A DNA stretch of 64,000 bases, taken from NCBI RefSeq assembly GCF_025770735.1, contig NZ_JAODPB010000003.1:620001-684000 (forward strand), written 5' to 3'. Both the position numbers and the translations under genes were made by a program. Positions 1-8,443 of the stretch are shown here, piece by piece (positions within the stretch are counted from its first letter, which is position 1; every line of letters starts with the position of its first letter). The notes beneath the pieces are model-generated. The model searched no databases. It saw nothing but the letters and a program-made list of their open reading frames with translations, and was not told the origin of the DNA. Origin of the DNA: Shouchella tritolerans (GTDB taxonomy: Bacteria > Bacillota > Bacilli > Bacillales > Bacillaceae_D).

Positions 1-113
1 AAACCCTTGTCAATCTTTCGTTCACGCGAAATGAAGAAGAGATTGCCCCAGGTTTTGGCTACTATGTCGTCAATGGAATCGAGACGAAAATCAAAATACC
101 GGAAGCTCCATAA
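1..113 (+). CDS. essC: EssC (YukB/YukA) T7SS ATPase, C-terminal end only
   Basis: Only the last 36 codons are in the window, read in the frame starting at base 3 and ending with TAA at 111-113. The final residues include GFGYYVVNG and end KIKIPEAP, the sort of ending expected of the FtsK/SpoIIIE-type ATPase that drives the Firmicute type VII secretion system. The identification leans on position: in Bacillus subtilis the order is yukE-yukD-yukC-yukBA-yueB-yueC, and the next two genes here are the yueB and yueC equivalents. An overlapping frame (7-240) is open across the same bases but runs through the start of the next gene and is not credible. Confidence 0.7.
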   Translation, partial: TLVNLSFTRNEEEIAPGFGYYVVNGIETKIKIPEAP

Positions 114-139
114 ACGAAAGAACAAGCGAGGTGGTTTAA

Positions 140-3100
140 TTGCGGAAAAAACATATGTTAAAACTGTTGTTGCTTGTGGCAATCATTATCGCCGTACCGT
201 TTGCCTTCTTTCAGTACATCGGGAAAGAACCGATGCGTGAAGAAAAAAAAGCGTCTGGCAAGATCGTGATTGTCAATGAGGACAAAGGCTACCAATATGA
301 GGAGTATGAACCACTTATTTTAGGAAATGATATTGTGCCAACATTGCAAGATGACTCGGAATACGAATGGGTAGTGGCTAGCAGAGCCTCTGCCCAAGCA
401 GGACTAGCCAATCAGGAATATGATGCGATCGTTTATATTGATTCCTCTTTTTCCGAGAACATTATGTCCTTTCAAGATTCACTGCCGAACCGGGCCAGTG
501 TACAATATGAAATTTATAATAACTTAAATGCAGAAAACCAAGAGCGGGTGCAAAAAGAGCTAGAGAGTGCGCAGCTAAAAATGAACCAGCAAATTAGCAC
601 CCAATATTGGCGCTATGTGTCTGAGGAAGTCGACCGAGTCCGGAGCAACTTTGATGAAGTGCTACAAAAGGAAGTCGATTTCCTAAATGAAATGTATTCA
701 TTTTACTCGCCAAGCTCACAAGAATTGGCAGATGAAATTGAAACGCAGCGAGGCCGTCTGGACCAGTTATTTGCCACTTCTTCGGACACAGTCAATTTGT
801 CGGAAAGCTCTCGCACTAGTTTAGAAGAAGCACAAGCAGGCTTTGATGAACTCACCAATGCGATTGATACCTACATGGCTTACCACAATGAGCAAACGGA
901 GATGATGGTGCAGGCGAACGCTCAAAATGGGGAGCTTGTCAACCAAGCAGTGGCTGACTACCAGCAGACATTGCAGGCAGGAAGCGGCAACGTCCAGGAA
1001 GGCCAGCATGCTTTTACGCCACAGCTTTCCAATGAAGGCGACAAAGTGGTTTCTTTGTTTGACGATTGGGCAATTGGCGCCTATAAGTTTAATGGCGACA
1101 TGAACGGGTTTAATAGCGAAATAAACCAAGTATATGCTGCCCAAGATTTAGCCGTCGATCGGCTGCCAAATGCACAGGCAGAGCTAATTGGAAAATATGC
1201 AAATGCGACGCAAGGAGAACAGGCAGAAGCTCAGTTCCGGCAAACGTTAAGTGTGCGCCGGCATTTGTCAAAGGAGGAGCGGCCACAACCGAACATCCTT
1301 CGCCCTGAACAACCAGAGGAAGCGCTAGAGCCAATTGACGAAGACCTACTGAAAGACGCAGAAGAAACGATTGCCGAGATTGAAAAGCTAGTCGGCAAGT
1401 TAAATCCTGAAGAAATTGAATTTCCAGAGCCGCCGCCACCAGAACCTGAGCCAGGCGATGGAGACGGAGATGGAGATGGAGATGGCGGTGACGGCGACGA
1501 TAATGAACAGCCTACACCACCTGAACCAGGAGATGGCGATGGCGATGACGATGGAAACGGCGGAGAGGAACCCCCGTCAGAGCCAACAGATCCTCCTGAA
1601 GATGAAGATAACGACGGAGACGGCAATGGAGGTGGAGATGGCGATGGCGACGGGGATCCTGAGCAAGAGCCACCAGCAGGAGAAAGCGAACAAGAAGAAG
1701 ACAGAGAGGAAGCACTCTCCTTTACGCCGTACCATGCCCAGCTTGTCACTTTTACTCCTGAAGAACTGCAAAGCGTGTGGGAAGAAGCAATGGAGCTCCT
1801 TGATAGTATGGAGCCAACGTTAGAAGTGGCACAGTGGAAAATCGATGACCATCGAGAAGTGACCGATGCGTTCCTTGATTATGTAGAAAAACTGGAACGC
1901 TATGCAACACGTTTGGAAAAGTATGTTGAGAAACTGGAAGCGCAAGTGATTGATCCAGTCATCGAGGAAGTTCACAAGCAAGAACAAGCCGTTTTCAACC
2001 GAATAGGCGCATCTCCGTCCGTGATTAACAGTCCGATTCAGTCGACAAATGTACGGGAACTGCTTACCTATTACGGCGAGCTGGCCAAATTGGATTGGGC
2101 ATACAGCCAGCAAGGCTACTTGAATCAAGACCGGATTAAGCAAATTGTCGATGAAGACAACCGTGTCCGCGAGGTTCAAGAAAAAATTGACGAGGCGCGG
2201 CAATCAGTCGATTCGTTTATGGGCAAGCGAACCCAATTGGAAGAAGCCCAACAATCCGTTGAAGAAGCAGAAGCGGAATTTAATCAATTTGTCGCTGATG
2301 CAAACAACGTGCTAAACGAGTTAGAACAAGCAATTGCCGAAGAACAACAAGCCATTCGCGAAGAAGTGGCGGCGATTGCGGAAACGGGCAACGCTATTGG
2401 CGCGAACCTATCCGAAAGCTATGGAGCAATCGAAACAGACCCAGCGCCTGTCGAAGGGTTAAATGGGCAAATGGTCGTTACCAATCAACAAACATCATTA
2501 GGCGAAGTCCAACAATTGGGAGCAGCAGTTGAATCTCTTAGCAACCGCCAAGACGATATCATTGCCCAAACGGAAGACTTACACAGCAATGTTACGGCAG
2601 TCCAAGCCAAATCTGATGATTTAAATACGAGATGGTCAGACAACGTCCAAACAACTGAACTAGTATACGAGGACATTCACACGATTCTTGGCAATGCGCT
2701 GTCAGACGGGCACCATAATGACTATGTCTATAACCATCTTTCTAGCCCTGTTGATGTAAGCGGCGAGCAAGTAACAGGACCTGCTGAACGAATGACACCG
2801 CCAATCATCGTTCTTGTGATTGTGCTGCTGTCGAGCCTGCTGATTGGATTTTTGACACACCATTATAATTCTGTGCCAATTGCGGTCAATATCGCGTTGT
2901 TTAGCATTTTATCGATCATTGTTGGTTTGGTAATCAGCATTTATGGATTAACGATTTACACAATGAGCGAGAGCCAGTCGATCCAATGGACGATCATTAC
3001 CGTTCTCTTGATTTTAGCGACAGCTGGCCTTATCCGCGTTGCCTTTATGGCTGGCCCGTGGGTCGGATGGCTGCTTAGTGTCGCGTTCATTCTATTCTTT

Positions 3101-3313
3101 ACAAGCCCGCTCCTTGATATGGCCATGCCAAACTTCCGTACAAATAACCCAATTGCGGAGCTGTATATTTCCATTCAAGCGAGCCCGCAAAATGCGTTTC
3201 TCGCAGGCATGATCCCATTAGCTCTCATTGCAGCGGCAACGATTGCTTTGCCAATCATTCGCCATGTGGTCGTTAACAGCCGAAAAGAAGAGGATGACGT
3301 TTATGAAATGTAA
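140..3313 (+). CDS. esaA: EsaA/YueB-type T7SS membrane protein with an Asp-Gly-rich insert
   Basis: A 1057-residue protein of the EsaA/YueB family, a membrane component of the Firmicute T7SS; in B. subtilis YueB is also the receptor for phage SPP1 (established). A TTG start at 140 is chosen because AGGTGG lies 5 bases upstream; an in-frame ATG at 155 is the alternative. One N-terminal membrane segment (about residues 6-22) is followed by a very long outside domain rich in coiled coil (about 130-330 and 560-860). Five hydrophobic segments close the protein (about 885-1040). Between about residues 430 and 525 lies a run made mostly of Asp, Gly, Pro and Glu, described separately. The 3' end overlaps essA by 11 bases, so the two are probably translationally coupled. 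Confidence 0.88.
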   Translation: MRKKHMLKLLLLVAIIIAVPFAFFQYIGKEPMREEKKASGKIVIVNEDKGYQYEEYEPLILGNDIVPTLQDDSEYEWVVASRASAQAGLANQEYDAIVYIDSSFSENIMSFQDSLPNRASVQYEIYNNLNAENQERVQKELESAQLKMNQQISTQYWRYVSEEVDRVRSNFDEVLQKEVDFLNEMYSFYSPSSQELADEIETQRGRLDQLFATSSDTVNLSESSRTSLEEAQAGFDELTNAIDTYMAYHNEQTEMMVQANAQNGELVNQAVADYQQTLQAGSGNVQEGQHAFTPQLSNEGDKVVSLFDDWAIGAYKFNGDMNGFNSEINQVYAAQDLAVDRLPNAQAELIGKYANATQGEQAEAQFRQTLSVRRHLSKEERPQPNILRPEQPEEALEPIDEDLLKDAEETIAEIEKLVGKLNPEEIEFPEPPPPEPEPGDGDGDGDGDGGDGDDNEQPTPPEPGDGDGDDDGNGGEEPPSEPTDPPEDEDNDGDGNGGGDGDGDGDPEQEPPAGESEQEEDREEALSFTPYHAQLVTFTPEELQSVWEEAMELLDSMEPTLEVAQWKIDDHREVTDAFLDYVEKLERYATRLEKYVEKLEAQVIDPVIEEVHKQEQAVFNRIGASPSVINSPIQSTNVRELLTYYGELAKLDWAYSQQGYLNQDRIKQIVDEDNRVREVQEKIDEARQSVDSFMGKRTQLEEAQQSVEEAEAEFNQFVADANNVLNELEQAIAEEQQAIREEVAAIAETGNAIGANLSESYGAIETDPAPVEGLNGQMVVTNQQTSLGEVQQLGAAVESLSNRQDDIIAQTEDLHSNVTAVQAKSDDLNTRWSDNVQTTELVYEDIHTILGNALSDGHHNDYVYNHLSSPVDVSGEQVTGPAERMTPPIIVLVIVLLSSLLIGFLTHHYNSVPIAVNIALFSILSIIVGLVISIYGLTIYTMSESQSIQWTIITVLLILATAGLIRVAFMAGPWVGWLLSVAFILFFTSPLLDMAMPNFRTNNPIAELYISIQASPQNAFLAGMIPLALIAAATIALPIIRHVVVNSRKEEDDVYEM
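1434..1705 (+). repeat. Degenerate GAY-GGN codon repeat inside esaA
   Basis: This stretch is dominated by GAT/GAC and GGN codons, giving runs of alternating Asp-Gly broken by Pro/Glu-rich spacers (for example PEPGDGDGDG). It stays in frame throughout. Such a tract is expected to be disordered and strongly acidic, possibly binding divalent cations, and its repetitive DNA could change length by slippage or recombination. It is not a usual part of EsaA/YueB as I know the family. Confidence 0.8.
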
Positions 3314-3758
3314 GGCCATCATTGCCGGGGCAGGAGCATGCGTAACGCTGCTCCTGTCCTTGGTAACTCCAAGCTTTGCCGAAGAAGAACGAGTGGAACC
3401 TGGTGTTTATAAAGAGCGGGAAGTGCTGTTAGAGCTGCGCCAATACAAACCAGAAGCGGAGCAGAGGGAAATCAGAGTGCCTGAAGAGCAGAAAATACTC
3501 ACATTTACTCAGCCATTGGAAGAAACATACGCAGAACTACAAGACAGCCTGTTTGCGAGTAGTGCGGATGCAAACCGTGAGGAAAACCTCGCCGCAAGCG
3601 CCGGGCTGTTTACAGAGGAAAAAGAGTTGGCCCGCCAAGTGGTGCAGGCAGAAGAAAAAGTAAACGTGCTGCCATGGATATTAGCAGCTGTGGCCACCGT
3701 GCTCGTTTCTGTTTTATTGATTTATATTATTCCTAAAACCGCGCAAATGAACGAATAA
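3303..3758 (+). CDS. essA: EssA/YueC-type T7SS membrane protein
   Basis: A 151-residue protein starting at ATG 3303, preceded by GAAGAGG with good spacing; it overlaps the end of esaA by 11 bases. A signal-like hydrophobic N-terminus (residues 5-22, ending SFAEE) is followed by an acidic outside region and one C-terminal membrane helix (about residues 120-143). The size, topology and position after esaA match EssA (YueC in B. subtilis), an accessory membrane part of the secretion machine. Sequence conservation in this family is low, so the name rests largely on gene order. No terminator is visible before the substrate genes that start at 3819. Confidence 0.78.
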   Translation: MKCKAIIAGAGACVTLLLSLVTPSFAEEERVEPGVYKEREVLLELRQYKPEAEQREIRVPEEQKILTFTQPLEETYAELQDSLFASSADANREENLAASAGLFTEEKELARQVVQAEEKVNVLPWILAAVATVLVSVLLIYIIPKTAQMNE

Positions 3759-3818
3759 CTATGTTTTTGTCAAAACAGAAAATACGGACATGCAAGCGAG
3801 AATAGAGGTGAAGAGACG

Positions 3819-4115
3819 ATGTTGGTCGGCCCAGACAAAATTGAAATAAGCGACGAGCAATTAAACAAGTTAAACGACACGTATGCAGAGCTGTTAGAAG
3901 AAGTCACCAGCATATTGACTGATTTTTTTACCCCTTTTGAACTGATGCAAAGCGAGGGCATCTTTACAGGCGAGTCCGCTGACGCTTTTGCGGAAAGCAG
4001 TGCGCTAATCAAAGAGTATCTCCTAACCCGCTTTTCCCTGTCGCTAGAAGAATTAAAAGCAGCCGCTGCGACATTCCAACAAAAAATCAATGAAGTTGAA
4101 CCATTTACAGGGTGA
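3819..4115 (+). CDS. Small helical T7SS substrate-like protein (Lap/SACOL2603-like)
   Basis: A 98-residue, acidic, all-helical protein with AGAGGTG 8 bases before its ATG. Around residue 51 it carries FTGESADAF, an F-x-G turn where WXG100 proteins carry W-x-G, followed by a second helix. Proteins of this size with an F-x-G or similar turn (TIGR04197/DUF3130-like) act as partners or targeting factors for LXG-type T7SS effectors (established for the family). It sits directly upstream of a W-x-G protein, a coiled-coil protein and the large candidate effector, so a role as co-secreted partner is the best guess. I cannot assign an exact family. Confidence 0.6.
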   Translation: MLVGPDKIEISDEQLNKLNDTYAELLEEVTSILTDFFTPFELMQSEGIFTGESADAFAESSALIKEYLLTRFSLSLEELKAAAATFQQKINEVEPFTG

Positions 4116-4124
4116 GGTGAACAC

Positions 4125-4445
4125 ATGTCACTTGAAATCAAAGTCGACCCCGCTGCCGTACAAAGCCTAATCGAGAAAGCGAGACAAATCCCAGGCGAAC
4201 GGATGGAAGAAGCGATTAGCAAACTAGACGCTTTAATCGATACTGTGTCCGATTGGAAAGGAGATGCCAAGGCCGAGCACGACCTCGCAAGCGCAGACTT
4301 GAGAAAGGCGCTTGTGCAAACGCAGGCATTGATGGAAGCAATGCTAGCAACACTCGACCAAGCCATCGAGCAGATGAACGAGACAGACGAAGACATTAGC
4401 AGCAAATTTGAAACGAAAGTCAACCATTATCTAGCCGATCAATAA
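4125..4445 (+). CDS. WXG100-like small secreted protein
   Basis: A 106-residue helical-hairpin protein starting at ATG 4125 behind a GAGGTGA ribosome site and 9 bases after the preceding gene. The turn motif D-W-K-G-D at about residues 41-45 is a W-x-G motif between two amphipathic helices, the hallmark of ESAT-6/WXG100 proteins. The DUF5344 (YwqI-like) family found beside B. subtilis LXG toxins is another possible label. It is likely exported by the T7SS or pairs with the downstream 512-residue protein. The operon-like spacing ties it to both neighbours. Confidence 0.65.
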   Translation: MSLEIKVDPAAVQSLIEKARQIPGERMEEAISKLDALIDTVSDWKGDAKAEHDLASADLRKALVQTQALMEAMLATLDQAIEQMNETDEDISSKFETKVNHYLADQ

Positions 4446-4464
4446 GCCAATAAGAGGGGGTACT

Positions 4465-4977
4465 ATGGACAAACAGGCAGAACTGACAAAACTAAACGCG
4501 CACTTGTCAGCGAACCAGTCCCAGTTACAATCGTTATACCGGCAAAATGCCGATTACCAGCAACGCTACGACAGCGGCATCATGGCCATCCAAAAACTAG
4601 AACAAGAGCTAGCAGAACTTCGGCAACACCAACAAAACGTCGCATTTGAACAAGCACGACTCGAGGAACTGACTAGCGGCGAAGCATCTCCCATGGCCAC
4701 AGTCCAATTCGTCAAAACGGGGCAACTAGAAAGCCGAGCATTAGAAAAGATCCAAGAACGAATACAATCCCGGCGGATGACCCAACAAACGACAGGACAA
4801 AACATCCAAGAAATGATCGAAAAACTAGAGCACCAAGCCCAACAGATCAAACGGGAAATCGAACAACAACGGGCGGCGACCCTTCAACTAGAGCGCCTAA
4901 TCGCCACCAACGAAGCGTCGATACACTCTGTCAAAGCCAACATCGCTAGTACACAAAGCAAGCTCCGTGCTCTATAA
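4465..4977 (+). CDS. Coiled-coil protein of the T7SS substrate module
   Basis: A 170-residue protein that is almost wholly coiled coil, rich in Gln, Glu, Leu and Ala with heptad spacing from about residue 1 to 60 and 90 to 165. The ATG at 4465 follows AGAGGGGG. It has no membrane segment or signal peptide. Position between the WXG100-like gene and the effector gene recalls B. subtilis YwqH (DUF5082), which lies next to the LXG toxin YwqJ, but I see no W-x-G motif and the similarity is of style rather than sequence. It may be a cytoplasmic chaperone or co-exported partner of the effector. Confidence 0.55.
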   Translation: MDKQAELTKLNAHLSANQSQLQSLYRQNADYQQRYDSGIMAIQKLEQELAELRQHQQNVAFEQARLEELTSGEASPMATVQFVKTGQLESRALEKIQERIQSRRMTQQTTGQNIQEMIEKLEHQAQQIKREIEQQRAATLQLERLIATNEASIHSVKANIASTQSKLRAL

Positions 4978-5001
4978 AATCAATAGGAGGAAGGTGATCC
5001 T

Positions 5002-6540
5002 ATGGGCAACCATCGCGCCGACCGCGAGGAACTAAACCGGTTAATTGAGGAATACAAACAGATTATGGCGGAGTACATGGATAGCGTGTTGCGTATAAAA
5101 TCCGAGAGTATAGGCACGCAAGAACTATTGGCAAATAGAGGCTTTTCCCCTCCGCATATTACAGTCGTAGAAGAAGGTGACATTTACGGAGACCTCCAAG
5201 CCATTCACCGCTTTTGGGACGGCATGGTCGCAGCCGACTCAACCGCAAAAGCCGACTTTTCCGCCGCGCAAACCGGCTTGAGTGCCCTCGACTCCTCCCT
5301 CAACGCCTTCACAAACGGACTCGGCCAAAATGGCGAAGGCCTCGCCACCTTAAACGTGGATGAGCTAAAACAAGCCATCTTCGAAGACAAAAACCTCATT
5401 ACCAGCCTGCTCATCAAAATGGAAAGCGGCGAAGCCCTCAACTATGCTGAGCGAGAGTTGCTGTACCAGTATATACAGAGTGAGGTGTTGGACGAGGCCA
5501 CCATCGCCGAAATTAAAGAAATCGAAAGCATGATTAGCAACGAAGGTGTAGAGGCTTTGCAGGCTCGTTTAAATGATAAAGTGTTAGTATCCAAAGAAGC
5601 CCTTGATCAAGAGATAGCGATGTTACAAGCGTATTTGTACTTGGGGAATAATGGGCCAAACACTCATTTTGGTGGTGAAGAGGAAAAGTATAATACTGAA
5701 AAAGTGAGAGCATATTTGTCGTTGTTAACCCAATACAAAACTGCTATTTTGGATTTGGAAGCAGAGGCTAAAACAGGCGGTGTCGATATCCCTTTCCTTG
5801 CCAAAGTTGACCATTTATCATATAAACGAAACGTAGATCCGCATATTCATACCTTTGAAACAGAGCTGACGTTAAACATCTCGCAATATGCCGGCGATAT
5901 GACAAGGGAAGAGTTTCTTAACATGGAGTACCCTGTTTTAGTCCGAATCAATGAATCGACAGTGAGCTATTATATTGGTGCGGATGCTGTAAACAGTTTA
6001 GAAGCGGAAGAGCATGAAGAACTGATGAAAGAGCGTGCAAATTATACAGAAAACTTTATTGGGGAAGAAATACAGCAGCTAGTACTAGAGGAATTTAGTA
6101 AGCGAGTCGGTGGAGTGGTTAATATAGCTGATGTAGTTACTAGGCACGAAACGGGAAAACAGGAGCTTGATAATCAGTTAACAGTGAAAGAGGCAAAGGT
6201 AACAGCAGGCAATTTAGGTATGGAGTTGCTTATTTCAGAGCGAAATGTTTACGGGAAGAGTCAATTTGTTGTGGAAATTCAACCAACCGAAGCAACATAT
6301 GAAATACTAGAACGATGGAAAGAAGTAAAAGCAATTGATCCGACTATTGAGTATCCAGAAGAAGCGATTCGAAATCAAGACTGGCAAACGATCAGTGGAA
6401 GTTTGAGGGGAAGCGGCGATGATTCTAATACGGCAATTTATCCTGCTTTACAGGAATATATCACTCGCAACCAAATTGGGGAAGATGTCACGGTTTCGGA
6501 ATTAGTTGAACAGAACAAACGATATAATGAGGAAAATTAG
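5002..6540 (+). CDS. Candidate T7SS effector with a C-terminal domain shared with the downstream membrane proteins
   Basis: A 512-residue protein without signal peptide or membrane helix; the ATG follows AGGAGG closely. The first ~220 residues are helical and Ala/Glu/Leu-rich, as in T7SS-exported proteins, though I cannot show a true LXG domain. The middle (about 225-390) is mixed and unrecognised. Residues ~400-512 align with the small membrane proteins encoded downstream: both have a G/R-M-E start, ILERWKEVKAIDPTIEYP against TMERWKAVSKAFPSIEFP, then D-W, then a similar end. No catalytic motif of a known toxin family was found. A decayed second copy of its tail lies at 8444-8668. Calling it an effector is inferred from the T7SS context and cassette-like layout. 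Confidence 0.6.
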   Translation: MGNHRADREELNRLIEEYKQIMAEYMDSVLRIKSESIGTQELLANRGFSPPHITVVEEGDIYGDLQAIHRFWDGMVAADSTAKADFSAAQTGLSALDSSLNAFTNGLGQNGEGLATLNVDELKQAIFEDKNLITSLLIKMESGEALNYAERELLYQYIQSEVLDEATIAEIKEIESMISNEGVEALQARLNDKVLVSKEALDQEIAMLQAYLYLGNNGPNTHFGGEEEKYNTEKVRAYLSLLTQYKTAILDLEAEAKTGGVDIPFLAKVDHLSYKRNVDPHIHTFETELTLNISQYAGDMTREEFLNMEYPVLVRINESTVSYYIGADAVNSLEAEEHEELMKERANYTENFIGEEIQQLVLEEFSKRVGGVVNIADVVTRHETGKQELDNQLTVKEAKVTAGNLGMELLISERNVYGKSQFVVEIQPTEATYEILERWKEVKAIDPTIEYPEEAIRNQDWQTISGSLRGSGDDSNTAIYPALQEYITRNQIGEDVTVSELVEQNKRYNEEN

Positions 6541-6562
6541 TTATGGGGACGGAGCGTTAAGA

Positions 6563-7072
6563 ATGACAAAATGGAAATGGAGAGTTCTCGTGACAATAAT
6601 GGTTGTCGGTGTAGGAGTCTTAGTTTTTTGTTATTTACAATATCAGGGAAAAGAACGACAGCAAATGCATGCAGTGGAAAGTGAATTGAAAATGTATGCT
6701 ACTACTGCAGACATCCTTCGCATGGAAATCGATTATAGTAACTATGAACAGAGAGGAAACGTGAAAGATATTGTGCTGACGCCTACAGAAGAGACAGAAC
6801 ATACGATGGAAAGGTGGAAAGCTGTGTCTAAAGCGTTTCCTTCAATCGAATTTCCTTGGGATGAAGTCGATAAAGGAGATTGGATTAAGGTGTATCGAAA
6901 GCTGATTGGAAGTCAAAAGACCATGCAGGATACAGTAGTCGCTCTATCTAAAGAATTACCAGAAGGAGAAGATTTAGGGGGAACAGAAAGTATATATATA
7001 TATGTTCGTGACGGGGTTATACGAGAAGGAAATTTTGAAACGTTATTAAAGGAAAAAGAAATTATTGAATAA
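6563..7072 (+). CDS. Family A membrane-anchored protein, copy 1
   Basis: A 169-residue protein with one N-terminal membrane helix (about residues 8-26) and a basic start, so the remaining ~140 residues should lie outside the cell. The ATG at 6563 follows a GGAG site; the same upstream words recur before other copies. The outside part has the shared pattern LRMEIDYSNYE, D-I-x-LTPT, then MERWKAVSKAFPSIEFP, and ends with a Y-V-R-D-G and LLKEK block. It is closely similar to copy 3 (8687-9190) and clearly related to the C-terminal domain of the effector just upstream. A surface-anchored immunity or accessory role is inferred; the family is not one I recognise. Confidence 0.62.
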   Translation: MTKWKWRVLVTIMVVGVGVLVFCYLQYQGKERQQMHAVESELKMYATTADILRMEIDYSNYEQRGNVKDIVLTPTEETEHTMERWKAVSKAFPSIEFPWDEVDKGDWIKVYRKLIGSQKTMQDTVVALSKELPEGEDLGGTESIYIYVRDGVIREGNFETLLKEKEIIE

Positions 7073-7137
7073 GCATGATGAAGGCAAATTGATATGAAAG
7101 TTCATACTTTACGCTATAAGTGGAAAAGAGTGATCAA

Positions 7138-7641
7138 GTGAGACGAATACGGTTGCCTATTTTATTAGCTGCAATCGCTTTGTTTGCCACAGGCTGCATT
7201 GTGAATACAAAAGCCGCGGAAAGAGAAAGTTTAGAGGCATTAGAAACGCTACTGGCATCCCATGAGGATGGGGAAATACTTCGAGAGCACGGCAGTAGTG
7301 AACCAATACAGGAAGTAATTGAAAGGGAGTACGGCGCTTGGTTTACCGAAGACTATCAAAATAAAATAAATGAATTAATAGAAGCTGGTCAATCCCCAAG
7401 CATGAATATATTTTTAATACGAACAACCGAATATGCAGTGGTTGCTAATAGTCAATACGGTGTCCTCCATACAAAAGTCAATCGACGAGAAGGAACGGTC
7501 CAGTATCGGCTCCATCCTCAAAAAGTACAACCACCTGAAAAAATAAATTATATCGATATCGAAATGACAAAAGAAGACGGAGAATGGAAAATCGATGATG
7601 CGGAAATCGTTGAAGCGATCTATGCGGACTTTTTCTTTTAA
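7138..7641 (+). CDS. Family B lipoprotein, copy 1
   Basis: A 167-residue predicted lipoprotein. The GTG at 7138 is chosen because the second copy (9288) begins at the same point (V-R-R-I); a GTG at 7120 is also in frame. The N-terminus is a basic start, a hydrophobic stretch and LFATGC, a usable though not ideal lipobox, so Cys at about residue 21 would be lipid-modified. The mature part ends with EDGEWKIDDAEIVEAIY, a style common in NTF2-like/DUF4878-type extracytoplasmic proteins. It lies between family A copies 1 and 2. T7SS toxins that act outside the cytoplasm can be neutralised by surface lipoproteins (known in staphylococci), which makes that role plausible here. Confidence 0.6.
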   Translation: MRRIRLPILLAAIALFATGCIVNTKAAERESLEALETLLASHEDGEILREHGSSEPIQEVIEREYGAWFTEDYQNKINELIEAGQSPSMNIFLIRTTEYAVVANSQYGVLHTKVNRREGTVQYRLHPQKVQPPEKINYIDIEMTKEDGEWKIDDAEIVEAIYADFFF

Positions 7642-7763
7642 TGATTTTTCTAGAAGGGTTATCCAAAATCATCGATGGTAGTTTACCAGAAGAGGAAAAA
7701 CAATTGAGGAACTATTAGGACGACAAGCAAAAAACACCTGCCTGACGAAACGGAGCCGAAGTA

Positions 7764-8248
7764 ATGAACCGAAAAAGGCAATTGTAATAGCTTCTGTAAT
7801 TGCCATCATTCTCTACATAACCTTCTACTTTTTGCATAAAGAGCAACGACAAAAGGAATTGGAGGAAAAGTATGCCTTGATTGAGGAATACAACTATGCA
7901 GGTAGGGCTTTGCATATGGAGGCAGAAACCAGTAAGTATGATGAAACAGGCGATCCCCATGACATTGAATTAACACCAACGGACCTTACCTATGATCTGC
8001 TACAACGTTGGGAAGCGATCTCTGAAGTGGTTCCCACAATTGATTATCCTGAAGAAGCAATTGAGGTTTATAAAACATTGGAGCATAATCGATTTGAAGC
8101 AATGGACGTGTCAGAGGAGATTACTGAAGGAGAAGAGTATGGATCCGCGAATTCAATGGTCATTAATGATTACATCGATGTAGGATCTGTATACAATGAC
8201 GATTTCCGTGGATTTCTTGAAGAAAATGGAGTTGAGGCGCCAGACTAG
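7764..8248 (+). pseudogene. Family A protein, copy 2, frameshifted at a poly-A run
   Basis: Reading from ATG 7764 gives only MNRKRQL before a stop. Adding one A to the A5 run at 7772-7776 restores a full protein: MNRKKAIVIAS, a membrane helix, then the family A body (LHMEAE, D-I-E-LTPTD, LLQRWEAISEVVPTIDYP) to the stop at 8248. The body without the helix is open from a TTG at 7832. A GGAG site precedes 7764 at normal spacing, so this was or is the true start. The C-terminal third diverges from copies 1 and 3. It may be a pseudogene, a phase-variable gene or a sequencing error. Confidence 0.6.
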
Positions 8249-8338
8249 AGAAGGTTAGAGTAGTGGGGATTGTTAGTGCTACATGAGGAAAAGATGTTTG
8301 TAGAGGGAAGAACGAATTTTAATAAGAAACACAACTTA

Positions 8339-8363
8339 GGGAGGCTAGATGGCTTCCTTTTTC
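8339..8363 (+). terminator. Probable intrinsic terminator after family A copy 2
   Basis: GGAGGC pairs with GGCTTCC around a short loop and is followed by five T. It separates the copy-2 region from the effector-tail remnant. Confidence 0.4.
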
Positions 8364-8443
8364 CTACTTCATTGGAAATTTGAACGGTAGTTTTATAATC
8401 TAGTGCATTAATCAATTGAAAAGCGTGAGCAATTAGAGAATAG

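Noticed and set aside
7-240. 77-codon open frame spanning the essC end and esaA start
   Set aside because: It overlaps the true essC tail frame and the well-supported esaA start, and its product is Lys/Arg-rich nonsense.
1231-1749. 172-codon Ser/Pro-rich frame on the minus strand
   Set aside because: It is the antisense of the Asp-Gly codon repeat in esaA; the composition is an artefact.
3770-4423. 217-codon minus-strand frame opposite the small T7SS genes
   Set aside because: Ser-rich antisense of two well-supported genes with strong ribosome sites; no start site of its own.
5002-6540. Classification of the 512-residue protein as a standard LXG toxin
   Set aside because: The N-terminus does not show a clear L-x-G pattern and no known toxin motif was found at the C-terminus.
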